64,000 nucleotides of DNA from Clostridiales bacterium (GTDB lineage: Bacteria; Bacillota; Clostridia; Christensenellales; Aristaeellaceae), in the NCBI GenBank assembly GCA_024684375.1, contig JAIKWZ010000022.1, positions 62,001 through 126,000 of the forward strand, given 5' to 3'. Under the pieces are notes generated by a model. That model saw only the letters and a program-made list of their open reading frames with translations, searched no databases and was not told the DNA's origin. Made by a program: the position numbers and the translations under genes. Position 1 is the stretch's first letter, and every line of letters begins with the position of its first letter. Below are positions 27,193 to 35,630 of this stretch, piece after piece.

Positions 27193-28899
27193 TTACATTT
27201 TTTCGGGCGCGGCGATGCCGATAAGCGACAGCGCGGTCTTGATAGTCTGGCGGGCGGCGCGGGTGAGCAGCAGGCGAGCCGCCGTGGCGGAAGCGTCCGC
27301 GTCAAGTATCCTGCGCTCGTAGTAGAAGCGGTTCACCGCCTTGGCGAGTTCGCAGGAGAAGCGGGTGATGTACGAAGGCTCGTTCTTCTGGGCGGCCAGT
27401 TTCACCGTGGCGGGGAACTCGTCTATCAGGCGCAGCACCGCCTGGCTCTCCGGGTCGCTCAGCGCCTCAAAGTCGGGCTCGGCGGACACTTCGCCCGCCT
27501 TTCTGAGCACGCTGCACAACCGGGCATGGGTATACATCACGTAAGGGCCCGTCTCACCGTCAAAGTTGAGCGCCTTGTCCCAGGTGAAGTCTATGTCCTT
27601 GATCCTGCCGTTGAACAGGGCGAAGAATATCACCGCGCCTATGCCTATCTGCCGGGCGATCTCGCCGCGGTTCTCAAGTTCCGGGCTCTTTTCGGCAATT
27701 ATGCCTTCGGCTTTTTCCACGGCCTGATTCAGCAGATCCTCAAGGTATACTATGCGCCCTTCACGGGTTGACAGCGACTGGCCGCCAAATGAGACCATGC
27801 CGAAATTCACGTGCTCGCAGCCCTTCGCCCAGTCCCAGCCCAGCAGCTCGCATACCTTGAACAGCTGCCTGAAATGCAGGTCCTGCTGGTAGGCCACCAC
27901 GTACAGGTTTTTGTCGAAATCGTAGGTCTCGTGGCGGTACTTTATGGCCGCCAGGTCACGGGTCATGTACAGCGTGGCGCCGTCGCTGCGCAGGATTATG
28001 GCGGGAGGCATGTTCCACTCGTCCAGTTTGACTATCTGCGCGCCCGCGTCCTCCACCAGCAGGTTCTTCTGCCTGAGTTCATCTATCACGGGCTGCATCT
28101 TGTCGTTGTAGAAGCTTTCGCCGGCATAGGAATCGAAGCTGACGCCCAGCATGTCGTACACGCGTTCAGCGTCCTTAAGGGTGACCTCCTTGAACCAGCT
28201 GAATATCTTCAGGGCTTCCCCGTCCCCGTCCTCGATCTTTTTGAACCAGGCGCGGCCTTCGTTTTCCAGGGTGGGATCGTCCTTGGCTTCGGTGTTGAAA
28301 CGCACGTAGAGCTTCACCATCTCGTCCACGCCGCCCTGCCTGACGGTCTGCTCGTCACCCCAGCGCTTGTAGGCGGCGATCATCTTGCCGAACTGGGTGC
28401 CCCAGTCCCCCAGATGGTTCACGCCCACGCAGTTGTAGCCCAGAAAGGCGTATATCTTGTACAGCGCGCTGCCGATCATGGTGGTGGACAGGTGGCCTAT
28501 GTGAAAGCGCTTGGCGATGTTGATAGACGAGTAGTCGATGACCACCGTCTTGCCCGCGCCAAGCGTGTCGCTGCCGTAGCTTTCGCCCTTGGCGAGCGCC
28601 GCGTCAAGCACGTTTTGGGCGTAGGCGGCGCGGTTCACGTAAAAATTCAGATAGCCGCTCACGCTCTCGACCCGTGAGAACAGGGGGCTGTCAACTGCGG
28701 CCTTAAGGCTGTCCGATATAAGCGCGGGAGCCTTTCTGAACACGCGGGAGAGTTTAAAGCAGGGCAGCGCGAAATCGCCCATATCGGGAGTGGGCGGCGT
28801 CTCTATATACTCCAGCAGCGTCTCGGGAGCGACCTCGGCGCCGAACGCGGTCTGTGCGGCGCTGGAAGCCAGCAAAGCGGCCTGGTATTTGAAGTCCAT
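27193..28899 (-). CDS. argS: Arginyl-tRNA synthetase
   Basis: 568 residues, class I. HIGH motif in NIAKRFHIGHLS (~120-131). The KMSK-type loop reads SLSTREGRIVYLEDLL (~378), with the first Lys replaced, as ArgRS tolerates. A C-terminal DALR-type anticodon-binding helix bundle follows (YVMYTHARLCSVLRKAG). No T-box-like leader is evident. Lies in a same-strand run between the SGNH hydrolase and manA genes. Confidence 0.96.
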   Translation of the reverse strand: MDFKYQAALLASSAAQTAFGAEVAPETLLEYIETPPTPDMGDFALPCFKLSRVFRKAPALISDSLKAAVDSPLFSRVESVSGYLNFYVNRAAYAQNVLDAALAKGESYGSDTLGAGKTVVIDYSSINIAKRFHIGHLSTTMIGSALYKIYAFLGYNCVGVNHLGDWGTQFGKMIAAYKRWGDEQTVRQGGVDEMVKLYVRFNTEAKDDPTLENEGRAWFKKIEDGDGEALKIFSWFKEVTLKDAERVYDMLGVSFDSYAGESFYNDKMQPVIDELRQKNLLVEDAGAQIVKLDEWNMPPAIILRSDGATLYMTRDLAAIKYRHETYDFDKNLYVVAYQQDLHFRQLFKVCELLGWDWAKGCEHVNFGMVSFGGQSLSTREGRIVYLEDLLNQAVEKAEGIIAEKSPELENRGEIARQIGIGAVIFFALFNGRIKDIDFTWDKALNFDGETGPYVMYTHARLCSVLRKAGEVSAEPDFEALSDPESQAVLRLIDEFPATVKLAAQKNEPSYITRFSCELAKAVNRFYYERRILDADASATAARLLLTRAARQTIKTALSLIGIAAPEKM

Positions 28900-28994
28900 A
28901 GTGTTTACCTCTTAGGGGCAGTTGTTTGCCTCCACTGAAAAGGGAAGGCTCGTTTCGTACGGCACACGCCGGGCATCTGAATGCCGGCAGCTGT

Positions 28995-29630
28995 TTACAG
29001 CCCCAGCGCTTTTACCCAATGCCTGGCGATGAGCTCATGGCCCACACTGGTTGGATGCACGCCGTCCCTGAGCCACCAGGAGGACGGCGCCGTTTTCGCC
29101 GCGGCGTCAAACGCGTCCTGCAGCGGTACGAACACGGCGGAATGCTTTTCGGCGATGCGCTTCGCCATTACGGCGCGCTTCGCGCATTCGGTCTTAAAGT
29201 ACTCCCATCTGTCCGGCGCTTCCTCAGTCGCGCAGGTGGCGCTCGCCTCCAGCACGAACGGCTCCAGTATCACGAGTTTCACGTCCGGGAGGGCGGCCCT
29301 GACTTCTTTGAGGATCAGGTCGTACACCATAAAGTACTTGTCCGCGTCCACGCCGTTATGGCCGCCTATCTCGTGCCATACGTCGTTTATGCCGATAAGT
29401 ATGGAAAGAATGTCTGGCTTCAGGTTGATTATGTCCCGTTTTATGCGGGCGTACACATCCACGACCCGGTCGCCGCTCACGGCGCGGTTGATGACTTCGT
29501 ACGCGCCGGGATAGTCCACGCCCAGCCTGCCCTTAACGAAGGACGGGTAGCCGGTGCCGGGATTTTCGTCGTTATTGCGGTCGCGGCCGGCGTCGGTGAT
29601 GGAATCGCCCTGAAACAGTATCCTGGTCAT
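28995..29630 (-). CDS. SGNH/GDSL hydrolase
   Basis: 211 residues, no signal peptide. Blocks of the family: block I FQGDSITDAGR with the catalytic Ser (~9), block II Gly in NRAVSGDRV, block III ILIGINDVW with Asn, and block V DGVHPTSVGH with Asp and His. Likely a cytoplasmic acyl or acetyl esterase, perhaps on carbohydrate esters. Gap of 12 bp to the cyclophilin gene upstream. Confidence 0.92.
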   Translation of the reverse strand: MTRILFQGDSITDAGRDRNNDENPGTGYPSFVKGRLGVDYPGAYEVINRAVSGDRVVDVYARIKRDIINLKPDILSILIGINDVWHEIGGHNGVDADKYFMVYDLILKEVRAALPDVKLVILEPFVLEASATCATEEAPDRWEYFKTECAKRAVMAKRIAEKHSAVFVPLQDAFDAAAKTAPSSWWLRDGVHPTSVGHELIARHWVKALGL

Positions 29631-29642
29631 GCCTGCGCCTCC

Positions 29643-30158
29643 TTACAGTTTCGTGAAGGGATAGCTTTCCCCGAAGTCCTCAACGGTCATTTTCTTTATC
29701 TTCTGCTCCTTTACGGGACGGTCGCCGGCGTCGGTCCGGACGGACGCGATCCTGTCCACCGCCTCCATGCCTTCCGTCACCCGCCCAAACGCCGCGTAGC
29801 CTCCGTCAAGGTGCGGCGCGTCCGCGTGCATGATGAAGAACTGGCTGCCCGCGGAATTGGGCATCATGCTCCGCGCCATCGAGATGACCCCGGGGATGTG
29901 CTTTATGGGATTGATAAAGCCGTTTTGTTTGAATTCACCCTTGATGCGGTAACCGGGGCCGCCCATGCCGGTGCCGGTAGGGTCGCCGCCCTGTATCATG
30001 AAGCCGCTGATCACCCTGTGGAAGATCAGCCCGTCATAAAAGCCGCTCTTTGCCAGGCTCACGAAGTTGCCCACGCTCTCGGGCGCTTTGTCGGGGAACA
30101 GCTCCAGTTTGATCTTGTCCCCGTTTTCCATTTCTATCGTCACGATGGGATTGGCCAT
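29643..30158 (-). CDS. Cyclophilin-type peptidyl-prolyl isomerase, cytoplasmic
   Basis: 171 residues with no signal. Cyclophilin core: GLIFHRVISGFMIQGGDPTGTG contains the catalytic Arg, and later SAGSQFFIMHADAPHLDGGYAAFGRV. It accelerates proline isomerisation. A paralogue with a membrane anchor lies 9 bp upstream, so the pair gives one enzyme on each side of the membrane. Confidence 0.95.
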   Translation of the reverse strand: MANPIVTIEMENGDKIKLELFPDKAPESVGNFVSLAKSGFYDGLIFHRVISGFMIQGGDPTGTGMGGPGYRIKGEFKQNGFINPIKHIPGVISMARSMMPNSAGSQFFIMHADAPHLDGGYAAFGRVTEGMEAVDRIASVRTDAGDRPVKEQKIKKMTVEDFGESYPFTKL

Positions 30159-30167
30159 AGCGTCCTC

Positions 30168-30869
30168 CTATTTTTCTATCTTTTCAGCCTTGTATTCCAC
30201 GCCTTTGGTGTCCACGCGGATGGACTTGATCACCTGAGCGGTCTTGGGCCGGTCGCTTGAATCGGTAGCCGTGCGGCTGATCTCCATGGCGGTGTCCATG
30301 CCGTACACCACTTTGCCGAAGGCGGCGTATGCGCCGTCAAGGTATGTGGGCGCGGTCTGCTCGGTTTCGTTGGTCACTATAAAGAACTGGCTGCCCGCGG
30401 AGTCCAGCGGCAGGCTCTGCCTGGCCATGGACACAGTGCCCAATGTGTGGGACAGAGTGTTGCCCTCAAATCCGTTCTGGCTGAACTCGCCCTTTATCGC
30501 GTAGCCGGGGCCGCCCCTGCCGGTGCCCTCCGGGTCGCCGCCCTGGATCATGAAGCCCTTTATCACGCGGTGGAAGGTCAGGCCGTCATAGAACTTGCTG
30601 CTGGCCAGTTCTACAAAGTTGGCCACGGTGTTGGGTGCCATTTCCGGGTACAGCTCGATGACTATCTTTTTGCCGTTTTCCATGGTCAGGGTGGCCACGG
30701 GGTGGTTTTCGTCCGCCAGCTCATACTTGGGAGCCATGGCGCCGCGGATTATGAACGCCGCCGCGATCACAAGTATCAGCACCGCCACGGACACCAGCGC
30801 CAGCAGCATCCTTTTCTGGCGTTTCTTTTTGCTGAGCAGTTTTTTGTTGCTGTTGTGATGATTTCCCAT
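30168..30869 (-). CDS. Cyclophilin-type peptidyl-prolyl isomerase, membrane-anchored
   Basis: 233 residues. A strongly basic start (Lys/Arg-rich, residues 8-19) precedes one membrane segment (~21-45), giving an N-in/C-out anchor or uncleaved signal, then a cyclophilin domain with FHRVIKGFMIQGGDPEGTG and DSAGSQFFIVTNETEQ. Likely assists folding of exported proteins, which are abundant in this genome segment. The start is 9 bp after trmO's stop. Confidence 0.93.
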   Translation of the reverse strand: MGNHHNSNKKLLSKKKRQKRMLLALVSVAVLILVIAAAFIIRGAMAPKYELADENHPVATLTMENGKKIVIELYPEMAPNTVANFVELASSKFYDGLTFHRVIKGFMIQGGDPEGTGRGGPGYAIKGEFSQNGFEGNTLSHTLGTVSMARQSLPLDSAGSQFFIVTNETEQTAPTYLDGAYAAFGKVVYGMDTAMEISRTATDSSDRPKTAQVIKSIRVDTKGVEYKAEKIEK

Positions 30870-30878
30870 ATTATTACC

Positions 30879-31532
30879 TCAGACTGTTTCTGTAACGTAT
30901 AACGTATCGTTTTCCACCCGGAAGCGCACGTCACGCCCCGCGAAGCCGAAGCCGTACACCCGTGAGGGATCGTCCTGATAGCCGGGGCGCGGGTCGAGGC
31001 TGAGCGCTTCATATAGCGTTCTGAGCTCCTCTTCTGAAAAGCCCGTTTTGAGTTCCTCCGGGAACTCCACATTAAGGCGCAGCGCTTTATTCTTTTCACC
31101 GAAGCCGCCCCGAGCGTCCTTGGCCGTGTCAGCGTAGGGCAGGTACGGTTTTATGTCGTAGATAAGCGTGCCGTCTTTCATGTCCCCGCCGGACACGGTG
31201 AGGCTGCCGTCGGGATTCACGCTTTCCAGCTTCACCAGCGTCATCCCCAGAGGGTTCGGCCGGAAAGGGGAGCGGGTCGCGAACACGCCTTTTCGTTCGT
31301 TCTGGCCCAGCTTGGGAGGACGCACCGTGGCGCTTTTCGAGGGCGCCTCGTCAAAGCCCCAGATGAGCCACAGATGGGAAAACTCCTCTATCCCCCGTAT
31401 CCAGTCCGGCCCCGAAAACGCCTTCTCAAAGCGGATAACGCTTTTGAAGGCGGGGCACAGCCCGCTTTGCCGGGGCAGGCCGAACTTGGTGGGAAACGCG
31501 TTTTCCGCCCGGGCGACAGGCTGTATCAGCAC
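30879..31532 (-). CDS. trmO: tRNA t6A37 methyltransferase TrmO
   Basis: 217 residues. The TrmO/YaeB beta-barrel is recognisable from WIRGIEEFSHLWLIWGFDEA, GVFATRSPFRPNPLGMTLVKL and DIKPYLPYAD. The enzyme N6-methylates threonylcarbamoyl-adenosine at tRNA position 37 using SAM. A GTG start at 31532 overlaps the stop of the isomerase gene by 7 bp, indicating coupling. The C-terminal domain (DPRPGYQDDPSRVYGF) is also present. Confidence 0.94.
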   Translation of the reverse strand: MLIQPVARAENAFPTKFGLPRQSGLCPAFKSVIRFEKAFSGPDWIRGIEEFSHLWLIWGFDEAPSKSATVRPPKLGQNERKGVFATRSPFRPNPLGMTLVKLESVNPDGSLTVSGGDMKDGTLIYDIKPYLPYADTAKDARGGFGEKNKALRLNVEFPEELKTGFSEEELRTLYEALSLDPRPGYQDDPSRVYGFGFAGRDVRFRVENDTLYVTETV

Positions 31533-32383
31533 TTTTCGAGCATTTCCTTAAGGTTGGTTATGTCGTACTCCAGCGCCTTTATGCAGTCCTCCATGCCCTC
31601 AAACTCCACGCTCAGCCAGTGGTCGTAGCCCGCGGCCTTCAAAAGCTCAAGGCACTTTGGCACGTTCACCACGCCGTGGCCGATTATGGCGCCGCGCAGG
31701 TGGTTGCCGCCCAGTGTGCCAAACCAGCCCTGAGGGGGCACGTATTCGCCCGCGGCCTTATAGTGGAAATCCTTGGCGTGGGCGTGCACCGCCATGGGCG
31801 CAGCGAGTTTCAGGGCGTCCTCGCCCTTTTCGTCTGCGCACAGGAAGTTGCCCATGTCCACCAGCCAGCCGAAATTGGGGTGACCGACGGTCTTGATCAG
31901 TTTTTTGACCCTGTCGGACTTCTGGAAGAAGTAGCCGTGGTTCTCTATCATGGTGTGGATGCCCAGCCCCGCGGCGTACTCGGTCACCCTGCGGTAGCCT
32001 TCCGCCACGATGGGCAGCGCCTCTTCCACGGTGTACTGCCTGCCTTCGGCGTCCCTGCCGCCGGTGGAATCGTGGCGCATGCGCTTGGTGTTCAGGCGCG
32101 CCGCCACCTCAAGTTCCCGCTTAAGCGTGTCCACCTGGCTGTCCAGCCCGTTTTTGAGGAAGTCCGCCCCCACCATGTAGGCGATTATCGGGATGCCCTC
32201 GTCCCGGGACTGCTTTTCCAGCTCTCCCGCCAGCGCCAGCATCTCCTCGTGGGACTGGTGCCCGCGCACGATCTCCACGCCCTCGTAACCCATTTTGCGC
32301 GCGGTGGGGATAACGTCCATCATGGTCATGCGCCCGTCGTTCAGGGCCTGGGAAAAGCTGTAGCTCGATACCGCGATCTTCAT
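31526..32383 (-). CDS. Sugar phosphate isomerase/epimerase (xylose-isomerase-like TIM barrel)
   Basis: 285 residues from ATG 32383 with AAAGGAA upstream; the longer open frame to 32467 lacks a good start. AP endonuclease family 2-type TIM barrel with likely metal ligands in HTMIENHGYF (Glu), GWLVDMGNF (Asp), HAHAKDF (His) and SVEFEGMED (Glu). Probable keto-sugar or inosose epimerase/isomerase; substrate unknown. Confidence 0.9.
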   Translation of the reverse strand: MKIAVSSYSFSQALNDGRMTMMDVIPTARKMGYEGVEIVRGHQSHEEMLALAGELEKQSRDEGIPIIAYMVGADFLKNGLDSQVDTLKRELEVAARLNTKRMRHDSTGGRDAEGRQYTVEEALPIVAEGYRRVTEYAAGLGIHTMIENHGYFFQKSDRVKKLIKTVGHPNFGWLVDMGNFLCADEKGEDALKLAAPMAVHAHAKDFHYKAAGEYVPPQGWFGTLGGNHLRGAIIGHGVVNVPKCLELLKAAGYDHWLSVEFEGMEDCIKALEYDITNLKEMLEKC

Positions 32384-32463
32384 ATGCGTATTCCTTTCGT
32401 GTGATGGGATTGAGTGTGCTTTTTGTGATGTATCAGCGTCTCCCGCGGGGAGTACAGGGGCTC

Positions 32464-32910
32464 TCACTGCGCCGGGATAAGCTGGGCCTCTGTCCGGTGG
32501 TACCTGCCCAGTATATAGTAATCCACCCAGGCGGTGCGCAGCTTTTCAGGTGAGCGGGTGAGCACGGTCAGGCTGAGCTCGCCGCTGCCCATGCCGTCTA
32601 TATCCACAGGCAGCGCGCCCGATCCCTCAAGCGCCTCATCCTCCTCGGGAAGAACCGCCGTGAGCGTGATCCACTCGGCGGAAAACGGGGACAGGTTTTT
32701 CACTTTTACGCTTATGTCCGCGAAATAATACCCGCCTATGTCGCTAAGGGCGTTCTCACCCTTCAGGCGCACAAACTCCTCCGCTCGGGAGGAGGCGGGC
32801 ACTGTTTTTATCTCCGCGTCCGTTTTGAGCGTGGCTGTCAGGGCGTAGGCGCCCAGCAGCAGCGCGCATATGAGCGCGAGGATGAGCATGTATATCGCGA
32901 GCTTCTTCAT
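32464..32910 (-). CDS. Small exported protein, unknown
   Basis: 148 residues with one N-terminal membrane segment or signal (~4-26). The remaining ~120 residues look like a single beta-sandwich (YYFADISVKVKNLSPFSAEW ... SGELSLTVL), reminiscent of FxLYD-like extracellular domains, but I cannot assign it. Driven by the perfect-consensus promoter at 32931-32959 and likely the first gene of the run leading to manA. Confidence 0.72.
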   Translation of the reverse strand: MKKLAIYMLILALICALLLGAYALTATLKTDAEIKTVPASSRAEEFVRLKGENALSDIGGYYFADISVKVKNLSPFSAEWITLTAVLPEEDEALEGSGALPVDIDGMGSGELSLTVLTRSPEKLRTAWVDYYILGRYHRTEAQLIPAQ

Positions 32911-32930
32911 CTTGCCTCCATTTGGATTCG

Positions 32931-32959
32931 ATTATATCACAGTTTCCGCTTATTGTCAA
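32931..32959 (-). promoter_or_regulatory. Perfect sigma-A promoter, minus strand
   Basis: TTGACA (plus 32954-32959), 17-bp spacer, TATAAT (32931-32936). Its -35 hexamer overlaps that of the divergent promoter for the LOG gene by five bases. Confidence 0.88.
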
Positions 32960-32981
32960 AATCGGAAAAAAGGGGTAGAAT
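32953..32981 (+). promoter_or_regulatory. Promoter of LOG-family gene
   Basis: TTGTCA (32953-32958), 17-bp spacer, TAGAAT (32976-32981), about 25 bp before the ATG. Overlaps the divergent promoter. Confidence 0.72.
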
Positions 32982-33007
32982 AAAGCAAAACCAACGGAGG
33001 AAAAGCG

Positions 33008-33541
33008 ATGAACATAGCGGTCTACTGCGCATCCCGCCCCGGGAACGATCCCGCCTTTTCAAATGACGCGTATGCCGTGGGCAGGTGGCTGGGCGAATGC
33101 GGGCACACGCTTGTATACGGCGGCTCCTTTACCGGGCTTATGGGGCAGGTCGCCTCTGGCTGCCTGGATGCGGGCGGGGAAGTCATCGGCGTTATACCCC
33201 GGATAGACGAACTTGTCGAGCGGCAAAACCCCCGTTTAAGCCGCGTCATATTCACGAAGGATATGGCGGACAGGCGCAGCGAGATGATACGCCTGGCCGA
33301 CGGCTTCATAGCCCTGCCGGGAGGCCTGGGCACCTTCGACGAGGTTACCGAGGTGCTCAGCTTAAAAAGCCTTGACCTGGTCAAAGGCAAGGTGGCGTTT
33401 TTCGATACGCTCGGTTACTACTCCCGTCTGAAAAGCGCGTTTAACGCCATACTCGAGCGCGGTTTCGGGGAAAAGGAGTATTTTTCGCAGGTGGGCTTCG
33501 TGAACAGCGTGGAAGCGCTGGAAGCGTTCTTTATGAGCTGA
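33008..33541 (+). CDS. LOG-family nucleotide 5'-monophosphate phosphoribohydrolase
   Basis: 177 residues, Rossmann fold. The LOG signature PGGLGTFDEVTEV (~101-113) and the preceding DMADRRSEMIRLADGFIAL are typical. The family cleaves the N-glycosidic bond of nucleoside (or cytokinin) monophosphates; in bacteria the usual substrate is probably AMP-like. CGGAGG precedes the ATG. A monocistronic unit closed by a strong terminator. Confidence 0.93.
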   Translation: MNIAVYCASRPGNDPAFSNDAYAVGRWLGECGHTLVYGGSFTGLMGQVASGCLDAGGEVIGVIPRIDELVERQNPRLSRVIFTKDMADRRSEMIRLADGFIALPGGLGTFDEVTEVLSLKSLDLVKGKVAFFDTLGYYSRLKSAFNAILERGFGEKEYFSQVGFVNSVEALEAFFMS

Positions 33542-33561
33542 ACGCTCTCATTGACCAAATC

Positions 33562-33600
33562 AAAGACCGTCCGCGGCCCATGGCCGGGACGGTCTTTTTT
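33562..33600 (+). terminator. Strong intrinsic terminator after LOG gene
   Basis: 11-bp stem (33562-33572 with 33587-33597) with a further GC-rich inner stem, followed by six T. Convergent with the gene ending at 33614. Confidence 0.9.
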
Positions 33601-33613
33601 GCAGTTTCTGATT

Positions 33614-34408
33614 TTACGGATTCATGTAATCGCCGTGGCAGGCCCTGCACACGCCGTTATCGCAGTACGCGCATTTCTCGGAGCCGCTGCCGCCGCATTT
33701 TTCGCACAGCTTGCTTCCTCCGCAGCTCGAGCAGTACACGGTGGAACCCTGACCCACTCCGTAGCCGGAAACATACCAGCTGCCGATACCGTTGCAGATC
33801 GGGCACAGCCTCGCGCCTTCGCACCATGAGCACGGCACTTTGCCTCTGCCGTGGCATTCACGGCATTTCCCATGGTCGCAGTACCTGCACACATTTCCGC
33901 TCGGTTCGGGATCAGGCTCATAAGTGACCCGCGGGGTAGGTCTCGGCGTCGGTTTGGGCGTCGGAGTCGCCCACTCGTATTCATACAGCGGTATATCCGC
34001 GCTGCGGGTGATCGCCACCACCGTTTTTCCGCCTTCCAGCCTGGCTGTCTGCAGCACAAGGTTCGCCCGGACGCTGTCCTCTCCCACGTTCATGTCGAAC
34101 AAATTCAGACGCTCATTCCCCATGTACGTATAAGCGCGCACGGTGAGCCTCTCATAGCCTTCGCCACCCGGCAGCTCCCACTGCCCGTTCATGACGAATC
34201 CGTTATGCCCGAGCAGCTCAATGTACGCATGTACGGCGGTCTCGTCGGTATCGTACTGGTTGGTGGCGGTCTGCGTGTTTTCCGTAAAAGCGGTGAGCTT
34301 TGCTGTGTTTTTGGAATAGGACGAAAACGTGGGCAGTTTTACTTCCGCCGCGGCACATGCGCACACGAGCGCCAGGCACAGCGCAAGCACCGGTATAAAG
34401 CGCTTCAT
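33614..34408 (-). CDS. Secreted Cys-rich protein with DnaJ-type CXXC zinc clusters
   Basis: 264 residues with a signal peptide (1-21). A beta-rich N-terminal domain (~22-150) is followed by a Thr/Pro linker (TPTPKPTPRPTPRVT) and a C-terminal ~95-residue Cys module. The module carries about eight CXXC/CXXCXG knuckles (CRYC, CREC, CSWC, CPIC, CSSC, CEKC, CAYC, CRAC), a layout like DnaJ zinc fingers but outside the cell. Function unknown. Starts at the stop codon of the secreted protein upstream, so they are co-expressed. Confidence 0.82.
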   Translation of the reverse strand: MKRFIPVLALCLALVCACAAAEVKLPTFSSYSKNTAKLTAFTENTQTATNQYDTDETAVHAYIELLGHNGFVMNGQWELPGGEGYERLTVRAYTYMGNERLNLFDMNVGEDSVRANLVLQTARLEGGKTVVAITRSADIPLYEYEWATPTPKPTPRPTPRVTYEPDPEPSGNVCRYCDHGKCRECHGRGKVPCSWCEGARLCPICNGIGSWYVSGYGVGQGSTVYCSSCGGSKLCEKCGGSGSEKCAYCDNGVCRACHGDYMNP

Positions 34409-34409
34409 A

Positions 34410-35429
34410 TCACTTTTCCACCCAGAACGTGCCGGAGACTACGGTCTCGCCTTTGTTGAAAACGCCCTCGAAACGGCCCATGTACTGGTCTCCTTCCATG
34501 TACACAAGCTGGAGTTTCAGATAATCGTCCTCACTTTTGAGGCCGGAGTTTATGGAGATCCTGTGGTTATTCTCGCCCGCTATCACGACGGCGTCTTTCG
34601 ATTCTATTTCCTTCCCGCCTCTGTAGAGATACTTGAGCGTTTGTTCGTCGAGTTTGAATTTCAGGTTCTCGACCAGGCCGAAGGTTATTCCGCCGAAGTC
34701 GTCCCTCGTCATCACGTATTCGATGCCGGTGCGGGCAAAATCGGGAATGTGCAGCAATACCAGCTGATAAGGCGCGTTTTCGCTGTAAAACACCAGGCTC
34801 TTGCCCTTGAACGCATTGCCTTCAAAAAAGCTGTCCTGCAGTATGAACTTTTCGCCTACGACCGTATAAGGATACGCGAACACCTGCTTGATAAGATTGG
34901 TCTGGAAGATGGCTCCGTTCACGTTCATGAGCAGCTTGTTTTTCTCGTATGGATCAGGGCCGGGGTTTATCGGATCCACCTGCATGCCCTGCTGGGTGAG
35001 CAGCAGTATCTGGTTTTCATACTGCGGGATGAGGTACGCGGTATAGCCGTAGCCATATATCTTGTATGACTTGAAGTTGGTTATATCGTTTGATACTTCC
35101 CATTTATAGCCCCTTTCCGCGCAGGCGGTAAGGTATTTGCTGATCGCATTGCCGGTATTGTAGACCGGGAAAAACTGCGCGTCCATCACCGTGTCGCCGA
35201 AAGTAACGAACGCTTCCTGTGTTTTTGCGCCTACGGAAAGAATATAGTCTGACGGATTGGGCAGTTTGTCCGAACCGATTGGATTGGTGGTCGGGATCAC
35301 GATACCGCTCGGCGCGGGAGTGGGCGTCGCCTGCGGCACGGGAGTGGGCACGAAGAAGCCCTCCGCGCCGGCGCACATAAACGCCGCCAGCAGCGCGAAG
35401 ATCAGCGCGATAAACAATACTCGTTTCAT
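34410..35429 (-). CDS. Secreted protein of unknown function
   Basis: 339 residues from ATG 35429 (AAGGAGG upstream; the longer open frame to 35489 runs through the promoter). Signal peptide (1-23), then a short Pro/Thr linker (VPTPVPQATPTPAPSG) and a globular part with no family I recognise. Few Cys. Forms a two-gene unit with the Cys-rich protein downstream, and both share the Pro/Thr linker style, suggesting surface location. Confidence 0.78.
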   Translation of the reverse strand: MKRVLFIALIFALLAAFMCAGAEGFFVPTPVPQATPTPAPSGIVIPTTNPIGSDKLPNPSDYILSVGAKTQEAFVTFGDTVMDAQFFPVYNTGNAISKYLTACAERGYKWEVSNDITNFKSYKIYGYGYTAYLIPQYENQILLLTQQGMQVDPINPGPDPYEKNKLLMNVNGAIFQTNLIKQVFAYPYTVVGEKFILQDSFFEGNAFKGKSLVFYSENAPYQLVLLHIPDFARTGIEYVMTRDDFGGITFGLVENLKFKLDEQTLKYLYRGGKEIESKDAVVIAGENNHRISINSGLKSEDDYLKLQLVYMEGDQYMGRFEGVFNKGETVVSGTFWVEK

Positions 35430-35459
35430 CCGGGTGTCCTCCTTGAGCTTAATGAGTGT

Positions 35460-35489
35460 ATTATACATCATTACAGCTTCAGTTTTCAA
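35460..35489 (-). promoter_or_regulatory. Promoter of secreted-protein pair
   Basis: Minus-strand TTGAAA (35484-35489), 18-bp spacer, TATAAT (35460-35465), about 30 bp before the ATG at 35429. Confidence 0.75.
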
Positions 35490-35572
35490 CTGTTTTCCGC
35501 CCCGCGCGTATAATATCCGCGCCGTTTGCCCCGTTTTTGCCGGGGACTTCCGGTTTCACGCCGCTGCAGAGC

Positions 35573-35601
35573 TTGTAAACCGGGCGGGTTTGGCTTATAA
35601 T
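35573..35601 (+). promoter_or_regulatory. Promoter of Gfo/DegT/amidohydrolase cassette
   Basis: TTGTAA (35573-35578), 17-bp spacer, TATAAT (35596-35601), 29 bp before the ATG at 35631. Confidence 0.68.
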
Positions 35602-35630
35602 GTCTTTAGACGAAACTTAGGGGGAATAAA

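Noticed and set aside
28900-28994. T-box leader for argS
   Set aside because: The gap to the upstream gene is under 100 bp and has no T-box core.
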